DNA from: an uncultured Eubacteriales bacterium
GTDB lineage: Bacteria > Bacillota_A > Clostridia > Christensenellales > Aristaeellaceae
Direction of reading: 5' to 3'
Length of the DNA stretch: 33,997 nucleotides
NCBI GenBank assembly: GCA_900313545.1
Contig: OMRS01000090.1
Location: 1-33,997 of the forward strand
Part shown: one piece after another, positions 16,463 to 24,791 of the stretch
How positions within the stretch are numbered: the stretch's first letter is position 1
Layout: each line of letters opens with the position of its first letter
Notes under the pieces: model-generated
Told to the model about the DNA's origin: nothing
Databases searched by the model: none
What the model saw: the letters and a program-made list of their open reading frames with translations, nothing else
Position numbers and translations under genes: made by a program

Positions 16463-17644
16463 ATGGAAGTGTTTGACAAAATGTATTTTGACCAGGGCAT
16501 TGAGCGCCGTGGAACCAACTGCATCAAGTGGGACCTGATGCTCCGGGAGACCGGAGATGAAGACATGACCCCCATGTGGGTGGCAGATATGGACTTCTCT
16601 TCTCCTCCGGCCATCCGTCAGGCACTGGAAAAGGCGGCTGCCCAGGGAACCTGGGGCTATACCTTCTCGGGGGAGGAGGACCGGGAAGCCCTGACCGGAT
16701 ACTGGAAACGCTGGCATCAGGTGGACCTCAGGCCGGAGTGGATACAGTTGTCCCCCTGCGTGGTCACAGGGCTTCGCGTCTGTGTCCAGGCCCTGACACA
16801 TCCCGGGGACGGGGTGCTTATCTTCACCCCGGTTTACGGTCCTTTCTTTGATGCTGTCCGGGAGAGCGGAAGAAACCTGGTGGAAAGCCTGCTCACGGAA
16901 AAGGACGGACTGCTTCGCATGGACCTGGAAGAGGTGAAGGGGCATCTTTCCGCCGGGCATGCCAAACTCGTCATGATCTGCAATCCCCACAATCCCTGCG
17001 GACGCGCATGGGACCGTCAGGAACTGGAGGAACTGCTTTCCCTGTGCAGACAGTTCGACGTTCCTCTGGTGTCCGATGAAATCCATGCGGATTTTGTCTT
17101 TGCACCTTCCCGTCACGAGAGTGTCCTGGGGCTGGCGCAGGAGGGTGACCGTGTGGTCATGCTCTGCGCGGCCAGCAAAACCTTCAATGTAGCGGGACTT
17201 CTGCTCAGCGCCATCTGCTGCCCGGATGCAAAGCTTCGGGAATCCATCTCTTCCACAATGCGCAGAAACGGCTGTGTCAGCGGAAATATCTTTGCCCTGG
17301 CCGCCACCCGTGCAGCCTACACGCAGTGCGACGCATGGCTGACAGGCCTGCGCGCCTACCTTATGGGCAACCGGGACCTGGTCATGGAGTACGCCCGGGA
17401 ACACTGGCCACGGATTCAGATCACCCCCCTCCAGGCCACCTACCTCATGTGGCTGGACTGCAGGGCGCTGGAACTGTCGCAGGAAGACCTGATGGCACGG
17501 CTGCTCCAGCACCATGTAAAGCTCAATGACGGACTGTTCTTTGGCGAGGCAGGCAGAGGCTTTGTCCGAATGAACATCGCCTGTCCCAGAGCACAGCTTC
17601 AAACCGCACTTGAAAAAATGACAGCCGTTCTTGGCGAAGGCTGA
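16463..17644 (+). CDS. MalY/PatB-family PLP-dependent C-S beta-lyase
   Basis: A 393-residue cytoplasmic fold-type I PLP enzyme. The PLP-binding Lys is K239 in AASKTFNVAG, preceded by SDEIHAD (204-210) with the Asp that pairs with the pyridine nitrogen. CNPHNPCGR (about 173-181) and the substrate-carboxylate Arg in GFVRMNIACP near the C-terminus complete the set. The N-terminal TPMWVADMDF is characteristic of the MalY/PatB group, which cleaves cystathionine or cysteine S-conjugates to thiol, pyruvate and ammonia. AAAGGAG lies 10 bases before the ATG. It has its own promoter, and a GGDEF-EAL gene follows after 113 bases without a clear terminator between, so readthrough is possible. Aminotransferase activity is less likely than beta-lyase. 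The physiological substrate is not shown by the context. Confidence 0.92.
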   Translation: MEVFDKMYFDQGIERRGTNCIKWDLMLRETGDEDMTPMWVADMDFSSPPAIRQALEKAAAQGTWGYTFSGEEDREALTGYWKRWHQVDLRPEWIQLSPCVVTGLRVCVQALTHPGDGVLIFTPVYGPFFDAVRESGRNLVESLLTEKDGLLRMDLEEVKGHLSAGHAKLVMICNPHNPCGRAWDRQELEELLSLCRQFDVPLVSDEIHADFVFAPSRHESVLGLAQEGDRVVMLCAASKTFNVAGLLLSAICCPDAKLRESISSTMRRNGCVSGNIFALAATRAAYTQCDAWLTGLRAYLMGNRDLVMEYAREHWPRIQITPLQATYLMWLDCRALELSQEDLMARLLQHHVKLNDGLFFGEAGRGFVRMNIACPRAQLQTALEKMTAVLGEG

Positions 17645-17757
17645 GTCCGCGCTGAGACGGTTTTTCCCTGAATTTCACACCGGATCATCCTGAGGCGCTT
17701 TACCTTCACGGCGTTTCCCTTTTCATCCGGCGGCATTCTGATTTCGAGGACACTTTC

Positions 17758-19461
17758 ATGAATGACTGCACTATTCCTGACGGACTTGTCTCCCTCCTGG
17801 AGAAGCTGGGCGGTGCCCCTCTCCATATCAACGAATTCTTCCGGCTGCTCAGGGAACATCTGGCTTCCTTTGCCCGCAGCTCTGGTCTGGCGCGTCTGGA
17901 GTTTTCCTTTCTGGACGCTGAGGATTCCTCTCTGATGCACCAGTCCACCCTGCCCTTTGAGGCGCGCTTTTCCCCGGATGCCGCCTCCAGTGAGCACGCC
18001 CTTGTCCTTGAGTTTCACGCTTCCTCCCTTCAGCCCTCACGCATTGTCCTGACGCCCTGTACAGGGATTGAATGGGATGCTCAGCAGATTCGTCAGATGA
18101 ACGCAGTCGGAAGAATCTGCACTCTGCTGCTCACGCACATTTCCCTGCAGCAGACACTGGACACCCTGCGCCTTCAGGATATGCTCACGGGGCTTCCCAA
18201 CACCCAGGGGCTGCTGCATTTCGGGCAGATCGTCGCAGAGCGGAACCTGCTTTCCCAGTATTCCGGTATCTTCATCAGCCTCAAATCCTTCCGCTTCATC
18301 AACGAGCAGTTCGGCAGCGAAGCCGGCGACCTGCTGCTGCAGGCCTTCGGCTCGCTGCTGCTCGGGCGGATCAATCCCCGGCTGGAAATGGCCGCCCGGC
18401 TGGGCGGAGACAACTTTTTCCTGCTTGTCGACAGCGAACAGGCAGATGCCTTCTCCGCATTTCTGCACACCAGCATTCCCCTTCAGATCAACCTTCACCG
18501 GCATCCCCTGACCATCAGTGTGGAATGCCGCATGGGCATCTGCCACGGGGAATCGGTATCCTCCATCTCCCAGATGATTACCGATGCCGCCATCGCCCTG
18601 GAGTCTGCCAGAAAAGCGGACCTGTCCCTCATGTTCTACTCGGAGCAGCTGATGGACCGGGCAATCCACATCAAGCGGATTGCCGCCCAGCTGCCCAATG
18701 CCCTCGCCAATCACGAGATCGTCTGCTTCTACCAGCCCAAGGTCAATATTGACACCCTGGAACTGGTCGGCTGCGAAGCCCTGGCCCGGTGGATCCAGGA
18801 CGGGAAAATCGTTCCCCCGGACGTCTTCATTCCCGCCGTGGAGGAAAGCAGCCTGATCGCTGATCTGGATTTTTACACCCTCAAGCAGGCATGCCAGGAT
18901 ATCCACGAATGGGTGCAGCACGGCATCTCCCCCGTACGCACTTCCATCAACTGCAGCAAGATGAACCTGCGTGATCCCCTGCTGGCGGAGCACATGCTGG
19001 CCATCATCCATGAATGGCAGGTGGACCCGCGCTATATCGAGATTGAAATCACTGAAAGCACCGGCTATGCCAATGAGAAAGCTCTCTCCGAATTCATCCG
19101 CAAGATGCATGCCCATGGGATCTCCATCTCCATGGACGATTTCGGAACCGGCCTTTCCTCGCTCAGCCTCTTCAAGTCGCTGAATTTCGATGTGGTGAAG
19201 CTGGATCGCTCCTTCGTTGAACATCTGACCGGGCCTGACAGCAAGGAAAGCATCATTCTGGAGAACATCATCCGCATGCTCTCTGACCTTGACGTGGAGA
19301 TCATCTCCGAAGGCGTGGAAACCCCCGAGCAGATCGCCTACCTGCGCAAAACCGCCTGTCGGGTCATCCAGGGATATTACTTTGACCCTGCCCTTCCCCG
19401 TGAGGAATTCACCTCCCGGCTGCGCAATCCCCATTACATGGAAAAAAACGCCACGCTCTGA
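17758..19461 (+). CDS. Soluble GGDEF-EAL protein, probable c-di-GMP phosphodiesterase
   Basis: A 567-residue protein without membrane segments. Residues 1-135 form an N-terminal region I do not recognise, perhaps a GAF-like sensor. The GGDEF domain (about 138-300) is degenerate: the motif is GGDNF (216-220) and the metal-binding Asp is replaced by Ser174 (FISLKSF), so cyclase activity is unlikely. The EAL domain (about 308-550) is intact: E340 of EAL, N398, E430, D460-D461 (DDFGTG), K481 and E518 of SEGVE. The expected reaction is c-di-GMP to pGpG. GAGG 8 bases before the ATG supports the start. A strong terminator follows. It is the second protein in the window with a dead GGDEF and a live EAL half, but the N-terminus is unlike the membrane domain of the other, so it should respond to an internal signal. 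Confidence 0.92.
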   Translation: MNDCTIPDGLVSLLEKLGGAPLHINEFFRLLREHLASFARSSGLARLEFSFLDAEDSSLMHQSTLPFEARFSPDAASSEHALVLEFHASSLQPSRIVLTPCTGIEWDAQQIRQMNAVGRICTLLLTHISLQQTLDTLRLQDMLTGLPNTQGLLHFGQIVAERNLLSQYSGIFISLKSFRFINEQFGSEAGDLLLQAFGSLLLGRINPRLEMAARLGGDNFFLLVDSEQADAFSAFLHTSIPLQINLHRHPLTISVECRMGICHGESVSSISQMITDAAIALESARKADLSLMFYSEQLMDRAIHIKRIAAQLPNALANHEIVCFYQPKVNIDTLELVGCEALARWIQDGKIVPPDVFIPAVEESSLIADLDFYTLKQACQDIHEWVQHGISPVRTSINCSKMNLRDPLLAEHMLAIIHEWQVDPRYIEIEITESTGYANEKALSEFIRKMHAHGISISMDDFGTGLSSLSLFKSLNFDVVKLDRSFVEHLTGPDSKESIILENIIRMLSDLDVEIISEGVETPEQIAYLRKTACRVIQGYYFDPALPREEFTSRLRNPHYMEKNATL

Positions 19462-19467
19462 TTGTCG

Positions 19468-19507
19468 AAGGCCGGACTGCCGGATTCCCGGAAGTCCGGC
19501 CTTTTTT
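19468..19507 (+). terminator. Rho-independent terminator of the soluble GGDEF-EAL gene
   Basis: An 11-bp stem (AAGGCCGGACT/AGTCCGGCCTT) with a 14-base loop that can itself pair, ending in a run of six T residues. Confidence 0.93.
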
Positions 19508-19756
19508 CTGCTCTCCGATCATGGACCGTTGCCTGCAGCCTCCTCGGTCTGTCACATCATCTGAATGCGGATTTCCTCTGCCGCAGTCCGCCAGGGCACG
19601 CCCGGGGATCTCCTTGCATGGTTTTTTCCCGAAACTGGCTGGCAGCGCTCTCCCCTCTCACAAAAGGCGCACGAATCACCTCCGTGACAGGAGGGACACC
19701 ACTTTGCACGGCCTGAGACTGTCGCTGTTCCACAGTTTCACGGCCTGCATTCGGAT

Positions 19757-19787
19757 AAAAAAACCTGCAGAGGAGATCCTCTGCAGG
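19757..19787 (-). terminator. Rho-independent terminator of the flavoprotein reductase gene
   Basis: A perfect 10-bp stem (CCTGCAGAGG/CCTCTGCAGG) with a 4-base loop, followed on the minus strand by seven T residues. Confidence 0.95.
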
Positions 19788-19817
19788 ATAGGATGCCCAA
19801 ATCGGGTCTGTCAGGTC

Positions 19818-21866
19818 TTACTTGCCGGCTGCACTGCTCTGTTCACCGGCGATACGTCCGAAGGTGAAGATGTCAGCGATGGCATTTCCACCCAGGCGGT
19901 TGCCGGCATGGATGCCGCCGGTCACTTCGCCGGCCGCCCACAGGCCCTCAATGGGAGTGCCATCCGGGCGAAGCACGCGGGTGGTGGTGTCAATGCACAG
20001 GCCACCCATGGTGTGATGCAGGGAAGCCTTGCGCGGGCTGATGCAGATGCCCATCTCCGGATCGGCCTCAACCGCGGCCAGATCGATGGCTCCGGACAGC
20101 ACTTCCTTGCCGAAGTCCTCATCCTTCTGATTGAGTACATACTGATTGTATTTCTCGATGGTCTCGCGCAGCTTCTCCTCAGAGAAAGCGGGAGTACATC
20201 CGGCGGCAGCTGTCTTGGTCGCCTCTGCCAGTTCCTTCAGGGTGGAGCCGTACCAGATATGTCCGCCCTCGACCATGCCGGCCACACGGGCGTCATACGG
20301 AGAACCGGTCAGCATCTGATCCGGCTTGGAGATATCTCCGCGTCCGGCGTAGATGATGTAGAAGATGCCGTTGTCCAGCGCCAGGGAGGCCTTGGCCAGC
20401 ACATCGCGCTCGGCGTACTCGTTGACAAAGCGGTCGCCGTTTCCATCAATCCAGATCTGCTCAGCGGCGTCCGCCCAGATTCCGTCGGTCATGGTTCCCT
20501 TGACCGGGGAGGAGGAAGGCATCATCTGAGCCACGCACATGCCGAAGGTGTCCGCACCGATGGCGGTGGCCATGACGATTCCGTCGCCTTCGTTGGTGCC
20601 CAGGTTGGTGGAGAGGGTATGGGCGGTCAGGTTATCGCCCCAGTACTTGTCATATTCCTTGACCATGGCGGGATTTGCGCAGTAGCCGCCAGTGGCCAGC
20701 ACGACGCCCTTGGTCGTGTTGATGGTGATCTGGGTGCCGGTCGGGGTCACGGCCTTGGCGCCCACCACAGCGCCGTCCGCATTGGTCAGCAGTTCGGTGC
20801 CGCGGGTCTCGGTGTAAATCTTGACGCCTTTCTCTTCAGCCACCTTGATCAGCTGCGGGATTCTGTCCGCGCCGCTCATGAAGCTGTGAGTCCGGGGCCA
20901 CATGGCGCCCAGCACCGTGCCCAGTCCCGGATATCCGCCGTATTCTGCGGTCTTGCCATAGGAGGCATTCAGTCCGATGGTGTTCATCCATTCAAAGGAA
21001 CCAAGGGCATTTTCCGCCAGCGCTCTGGCCAGCTCGATCTTGGGCGCCACAAAGGAGCCGTCCAGCATCTCGCGCAGACCGCCAGTGTAGATATGCCACA
21101 TATGCAGCGCGATGGAGTCAAATCCGGGCATATCCACGCCCACGGTCTTCCCTTCATTTGCTGCATAGAAGTCCTGGATGTCCTTCTTGAGCTGCTCGAG
21201 CACTTCCTTCCACTCGGGGAACTCGTCGAACTTGAGAGCAGGATCATCCGGAGAGATGGCCAGATAGCCGTCCATGGTATCCTTCTGGGAACGGGTGAGC
21301 AGCATGGTGTTCTGCGCATCCTGATCCACGGCATTGTAGGCTGCGCCGGCGACCATGGTATTGCCGCCCATGACGCTGCTCTTTTCAATAAGGATCACCT
21401 GCGCTCCGTTCTCAGCCGCGGTGATGGCAGCGGAGAGTCCGGCGCCGCCGCCGCCCATGACGAGAACGTCCGTTGACCAGGTCTCGTCGGGACCGGCAGG
21501 CTCACGGTAGGGGCCGGCGTTCACGGCCGGGACTTCCAGTCCGGACTTCTTGACGGCATCCTTGACAGCGCCAACGATGGCACGGCTGGCAAAGGTGGCG
21601 CCGGTTACCGTATCCAGGTCCAGGGTCTGATGCTCAATGATCTGAGCGGGAATCCTGTCCCTGGCCACATGGGTGATGTTTTCGGTCTCAGGGTACTTCT
21701 CATATTCGATCGCAGTAATCTTGCCATCGTCAATGGTCACGTTGACGATCACTTCTCCCTGCATGCCCCGCGCAGTTCCGGTAAACACAGCCGGCTCTGC
21801 ACAGGCCGCCGCCATCATGAGCACCATGACGGACAACGCCAGCAGGATACTGAGCGCCTTCTTCAT
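19818..21866 (-). CDS. Secreted FMN-binding / FAD flavoprotein reductase (fumarate reductase-like)
   Basis: A 682-residue exported flavoprotein. Residues 1-23 are a signal peptide; a Cys at 22 lies in AACAEP but lacks a good lipobox Leu/Val at -3, so lipidation is uncertain. An FMN-binding domain (about 30-105) ends in DTVTGAT (85-91), the site where ApbE attaches FMN covalently to the last Thr. The FAD-binding succinate dehydrogenase/fumarate reductase flavoprotein domain spans about 130-680, with GGGGAG for the dinucleotide fold, RFVNEYAERD (its Arg matching the proton donor of Shewanella Fcc3), HHTMGG and GNRLGGNA. The His-Pro-Thr segment usual in true fumarate reductases is MMPSSSPVKG here, so the acceptor may be another enoate or urocanate-like compound. 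Such enzymes receive electrons from membrane flavin systems and allow extracellular anaerobic respiration. AAAGGAGG lies 8 bases before the ATG. It is divergent from a MerR-type regulator. Confidence 0.9.
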   Translation of the reverse strand: MKKALSILLALSVMVLMMAAACAEPAVFTGTARGMQGEVIVNVTIDDGKITAIEYEKYPETENITHVARDRIPAQIIEHQTLDLDTVTGATFASRAIVGAVKDAVKKSGLEVPAVNAGPYREPAGPDETWSTDVLVMGGGGAGLSAAITAAENGAQVILIEKSSVMGGNTMVAGAAYNAVDQDAQNTMLLTRSQKDTMDGYLAISPDDPALKFDEFPEWKEVLEQLKKDIQDFYAANEGKTVGVDMPGFDSIALHMWHIYTGGLREMLDGSFVAPKIELARALAENALGSFEWMNTIGLNASYGKTAEYGGYPGLGTVLGAMWPRTHSFMSGADRIPQLIKVAEEKGVKIYTETRGTELLTNADGAVVGAKAVTPTGTQITINTTKGVVLATGGYCANPAMVKEYDKYWGDNLTAHTLSTNLGTNEGDGIVMATAIGADTFGMCVAQMMPSSSPVKGTMTDGIWADAAEQIWIDGNGDRFVNEYAERDVLAKASLALDNGIFYIIYAGRGDISKPDQMLTGSPYDARVAGMVEGGHIWYGSTLKELAEATKTAAAGCTPAFSEEKLRETIEKYNQYVLNQKDEDFGKEVLSGAIDLAAVEADPEMGICISPRKASLHHTMGGLCIDTTTRVLRPDGTPIEGLWAAGEVTGGIHAGNRLGGNAIADIFTFGRIAGEQSSAAGK

Positions 21867-22194
21867 TGCAATTCCTCCTTTGTGAATGTTTTATCAGGCT
21901 GGATACAGAATAAGGCTCAAGTCAGGTGGACAGTCAACCCCCTTTTTCCTTTCCTGAGCTGTCGCAGACACATCCCTTTTCTGCCGGCATCAGGGCCCCT
22001 TTTCCCTTTTTCCCCCGGAAAACGTGCTGGCAAAGCCTGATGTTTTGAGGTATGCTACCCTTAGCTGAAATTTCCCATCCCGGACGGCTTTTCACGTCCT
22101 TCATGAGCGCCTTTTCCACGGGCGGAGACGTCGCTGCAACCTTCCAGTCACCTGCAGGGTTTGCGGGCCTCGGGATCAGTCAGGAGGAGAACAG
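21867..22194. other. Divergent regulatory region (flavoprotein / MerR regulator)
   Basis: No gene. It carries the 19-bp-spaced promoter at 21907-21937. A weaker candidate for the regulator is TATGCT at about 22051-22056 with a poor -35 box (TGGCAA) 17 bases upstream, which would leave a leader of about 135 bases. Confidence 0.5.
21907..21937 (-). promoter_or_regulatory. MerR-type promoter (19-bp spacer) of the flavoprotein gene
   Basis: On the minus strand TTGACT (21937-21932) and TATTCT (21912-21907) are 19 bases apart, longer than normal sigma-A spacing and typical of promoters that MerR proteins untwist. A 15-bp imperfect dyad, GGTnGACnGTCnACC at 21925-21939 (6 of 7 pairs match), covers the -35 box and is the candidate operator. 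Confidence 0.5.
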
Positions 22195-22998
22195 ATGAAA
22201 CTGTCCATTGGTGAACTTGAAAAGCTGACCGGCATGAACCGTACCGCCCTGCGCTACTATGATGCAGAAGGGGTTCTGGACCCGCAACGCCAGGAGAACG
22301 GCTACCGCATGTACTCCGAGGAGGATGTCATGAGCCTGGTCCAGCTCAAACAGCTGAGCGCCTTCGGTGTGGAACTCTCCGAACTTCCCGGGACGCGCCG
22401 TCCCACCGATGTCCGGGATGTGCACCGGGTTCTGGTGGGAAAAGAGCAGGCCATTGAGCAGGAAATTGAGGAACTCTACCAGAAGCTGTCCCGTCTGCGG
22501 CTTCATGTGGATGCTTTCGGATCCTGCGCCTCCGGCGAGACCCAAATCAAAGAAGGGCGCATGGTGGGAGCCTACCGCCTGTACTACAGCGGTGCCCAGG
22601 CCGGGTCCTCCAAGGTATCCCGCATCTTCAAGCGCTGGATGAACGCCGTTCCGGACACCTATTCGGTGGTTCGGATCCCCGCACAGGCCATGGATATGCC
22701 CCCGGAGACCCTCTGTCCCGTCGACACGGGAATCGGGCTGCTCAGCGGTGCATTCCACCGGATTCAGGAAACCTACGAGGAGCCCATGGAATACACTCCT
22801 CCATGCAAATGCCTGCATGCCATGATCACCGTCAAGCATCTGAACCGGATTCCCTCGGCAGTCCTCGCCCCCTTCCGCAGCTACCTCGACCAGCACGGGC
22901 TGATCCCCCTGGGGAACTTTTACGGCTGGGTCGTGTATTCTCCCGCCAACCATCAAAGCGACGCCTTTCATATTTCCATGCGCCTCGGGATCAACTGA
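22195..22998 (+). CDS. MerR-family transcriptional regulator with GyrI-like effector domain
   Basis: A 267-residue regulator. The N-terminal MerR winged helix-turn-helix (about 1-70) is clear: MKLSIGELEKLTGMNRTALR, then RYYDAEGVL and NGYRMYSEEDV. A dimerisation helix (about 80-110) follows. Residues 120-267 resemble the GyrI-like/BmrR-type effector-binding fold that senses small, often hydrophobic or cationic ligands, as in multidrug regulators, though the Cys pair (PPCKCLHAM) is unusual. AGGAGG lies 8 bases before the ATG. The gene is divergent from the secreted flavoprotein reductase, with a 19-bp-spaced promoter between them, so it most likely activates that gene when its ligand, perhaps the reductase substrate, is present. 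The MerR call is secure; the target is inferred from position. Confidence 0.9.
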   Translation: MKLSIGELEKLTGMNRTALRYYDAEGVLDPQRQENGYRMYSEEDVMSLVQLKQLSAFGVELSELPGTRRPTDVRDVHRVLVGKEQAIEQEIEELYQKLSRLRLHVDAFGSCASGETQIKEGRMVGAYRLYYSGAQAGSSKVSRIFKRWMNAVPDTYSVVRIPAQAMDMPPETLCPVDTGIGLLSGAFHRIQETYEEPMEYTPPCKCLHAMITVKHLNRIPSAVLAPFRSYLDQHGLIPLGNFYGWVVYSPANHQSDAFHISMRLGIN

Positions 22999-23190
22999 AC
23001 CTGCGGCAGACTGCTTCCCCCCTCCCCGGATTCTGGCCCTGGTGTTTCCCGTGTTCCTGTCCGTATCTACCTCCCCGAGCCGTATCCAGGAAGCAGTTAC
23101 GTATGACGTACGCCGGCGCAGGGAGTCTGTACCGGGCAGGAATGACCGTCCTGCCCGGGGCTGTCGAAATCTCCCGGGCAGGACGCATGA

Positions 23191-23222
23191 AAACACCCCG
23201 GAAGCAGAGCTCCGGGGTGTTT
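23191..23222 (-). terminator. Terminator of the nucleotide-sugar dehydrogenase gene, possibly bidirectional
   Basis: A perfect 12-bp stem (AAACACCCCGGA/TCCGGGGTGTTT) with an 8-base loop. The minus strand ends GTGTTTTC, the plus strand GTGTTTCC, so it may also stop transcription from the MerR gene. Another 9-bp inverted repeat (CCGGGCAGG/CCTGCCCGG) lies at 23132-23158 without a T run. Confidence 0.85.
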
Positions 23223-23261
23223 CCATATCATTATCTTTTCGGGTCCGGAGACCTCTTGTCT

Positions 23262-24581
23262 TCACATCCGCCAGTAGGACAGGCCGCTCTCCTTGAGCTG
23301 TTTGACACTGAAGACGCCCTTGACATCCAGCAGCACCTTCTCATTTGCCGGTCCCGGCCTGAACAGACCGCTGATCTGCTCCAGGGACATTTTCCTGAAC
23401 TGGTCATGCGCCACTGCCAGGACGATACAGTCCGCGCCGCGGGCATCCTCCAGGGACATCAGCTTCACTCCATATTCCCGTACGGCGTCCTCAGGGTTGG
23501 CCCAGGGATCCACCACCACGGGACGGATGCCGTATTCCCTCATCCGGATGAGGATATCCTCGACCTTGCTGTTGCGGGTATCCGGGCAGTTTTCCTTAAA
23601 TGTCAGACCCAGGATGACCACCTTGGCATCCCGTACATTCTTTCCGGCGAGGATCATATGCTTGATGGCCGCATCTGCCACGAACTGCCCCATGCTGTCA
23701 TTCACTTTTCGTCCGGCCAGCACAATCTGGCTGTGGTAGCCGAGTTTTTCCGCCTCATAGGTAAAGTAGTACGGGTCCACACCGATGCAGTGCCCGCCAA
23801 CAAGGCCCGGACGGAAGCCCAGCGCGTTCCACTTGGTGTTCATGCCGTCCACCACCTCATTGGTATCGATTCCCATGCGGTCAAACACCATGGCCAGTTC
23901 GTTCATGAAGGCGATGTTGATGTCCCGCTGGCTGTTTTCCACAACCTTGATGGCCTCGGCAGTCTTGATGGAGGACACGGGGTAGGTTCCCACCTCGATG
24001 ACCAGATCATAGACCCGGCGGATCTCCTCCAGAGACTCCTCATCCATTCCGGAAACGATCTTGCGGATGTTCTCCAGCCTGTGAACCCGGTCGCCCGGGT
24101 TGATGCGTTCAGGACTGTAGCCCACTTTGAAATCCGATCCGCATTTGAGGCCGGATTCCTGTTCCAGGATGGGAACGCAGACATCTTCGGTCACTCCGGG
24201 ATACACGGTGGATTCAAACACCACGATGCTTCCCGGATGCAGGTGACGTCCCACCGTGCGGCTTGCGCTCTCCACGGGATGAAGGTTCGGCGTCTTGTCC
24301 TGGTTGACCGGCGTGGGAACAGCAACGATAAAAAACCGCGCTCTGTCCAGATCGGACTCCTCTGAGGTAAATTCAACCTGACATGTCCGGATGGCCTCAT
24401 CCCCCACCTCATGGGTGGGATCCTTGCCCTCACGATACAGGCTGATCTTCTCCCGGTTCAGGTCATACCCGATCACATTCACCTTGCGTGAAAATGCCAC
24501 CGCAATGGGCATGCCCACATAGCCCAGTCCAACCAGGGCAAGACTTTCTTCCCGGTTGACGATTCTTTCATACAGGGACAT
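23262..24581 (-). CDS. tviB: Nucleotide-sugar dehydrogenase, TviB-like (UDP-HexNAc 6-dehydrogenase)
   Basis: A 439-residue cytoplasmic enzyme. ATG 24581 is chosen because AAGGAGG lies 5 bases upstream; an in-frame extension to 24692 lacks homology. The NAD-binding Rossmann motif is LVGLGYVGMP (16-25). The catalytic thiol is Cys265 in GGHCIGVDPYY, with Lys212 and Asn216 (AIKVVENSQRD) also in place. Segments such as PTPVNQDKTPNL, ESTVYPGVTED, YSPERINPGD and FRPGLVGGHC match TviB, the Vi-antigen UDP-GlcNAc C6 dehydrogenase, more closely than UDP-glucose dehydrogenases. The expected product is a UDP-N-acetylhexosaminuronic acid for a surface polysaccharide. No epimerase or glycosyltransferase is adjacent; the flippase at 25445-26980 is the nearest related gene but is not in the same operon. 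The exact sugar is inferred. Confidence 0.9.
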   Translation of the reverse strand: MSLYERIVNREESLALVGLGYVGMPIAVAFSRKVNVIGYDLNREKISLYREGKDPTHEVGDEAIRTCQVEFTSEESDLDRARFFIVAVPTPVNQDKTPNLHPVESASRTVGRHLHPGSIVVFESTVYPGVTEDVCVPILEQESGLKCGSDFKVGYSPERINPGDRVHRLENIRKIVSGMDEESLEEIRRVYDLVIEVGTYPVSSIKTAEAIKVVENSQRDINIAFMNELAMVFDRMGIDTNEVVDGMNTKWNALGFRPGLVGGHCIGVDPYYFTYEAEKLGYHSQIVLAGRKVNDSMGQFVADAAIKHMILAGKNVRDAKVVILGLTFKENCPDTRNSKVEDILIRMREYGIRPVVVDPWANPEDAVREYGVKLMSLEDARGADCIVLAVAHDQFRKMSLEQISGLFRPGPANEKVLLDVKGVFSVKQLKESGLSYWRM

Positions 24582-24713
24582 AACATCCTCCTTCTCCAAG
24601 CGGAGTTCCTGCTCTCCGCAGGATTCATTGTCAAAGTCAAGTTCCGGATCCGGCAATGCGGTACCGGGGCGGGGTAAACGGTCCGGCTCCATTTTGGCGG
24701 TCTTTCGCCAGGG

Positions 24714-24742
24714 TTTACAAAACCCTCAAAACATGTTATGTT
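24714..24742 (+). promoter_or_regulatory. Promoter of the double zinc-ribbon gene
   Basis: TTTACA at 24714-24719 and TATGTT at 24737-24742 have a 17-base spacer; the ATG lies 50 bases downstream. Confidence 0.7.
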
Positions 24743-24791
24743 GTAGCAAGAAGCCCATGCTCCCATCCATTTGAAAAGGAGGAATCCCCCC

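Larger units (their letters stand above)
19462..19817. other. Convergent intergenic region with two terminators
   Basis: Between the terminators at 19468-19507 (plus) and 19757-19787 (minus), about 250 bases hold nothing I can identify; open frames there have no ribosome binding site. Confidence 0.7.

Noticed and set aside
13564..16476. A 970-codon open frame on the plus strand
   Set aside because: It runs antisense across the citrate transporter and the first sensor phosphatase, has no ribosome binding site and a low-complexity His/Gln/Arg-rich translation typical of antisense frames in GC-rich coding DNA.
19521..21476. A 651-codon open frame on the plus strand
   Set aside because: It is antisense to the flavoprotein reductase gene, which has clear domain motifs, signal peptide, ribosome binding site and terminator.
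21795..21866. Lipoprotein signal for the flavoprotein reductase
   Set aside because: A Cys is near the end of the signal peptide, but the residues before it (A-A-A) do not make a convincing lipobox, so cleavage by signal peptidase I is at least as likely.
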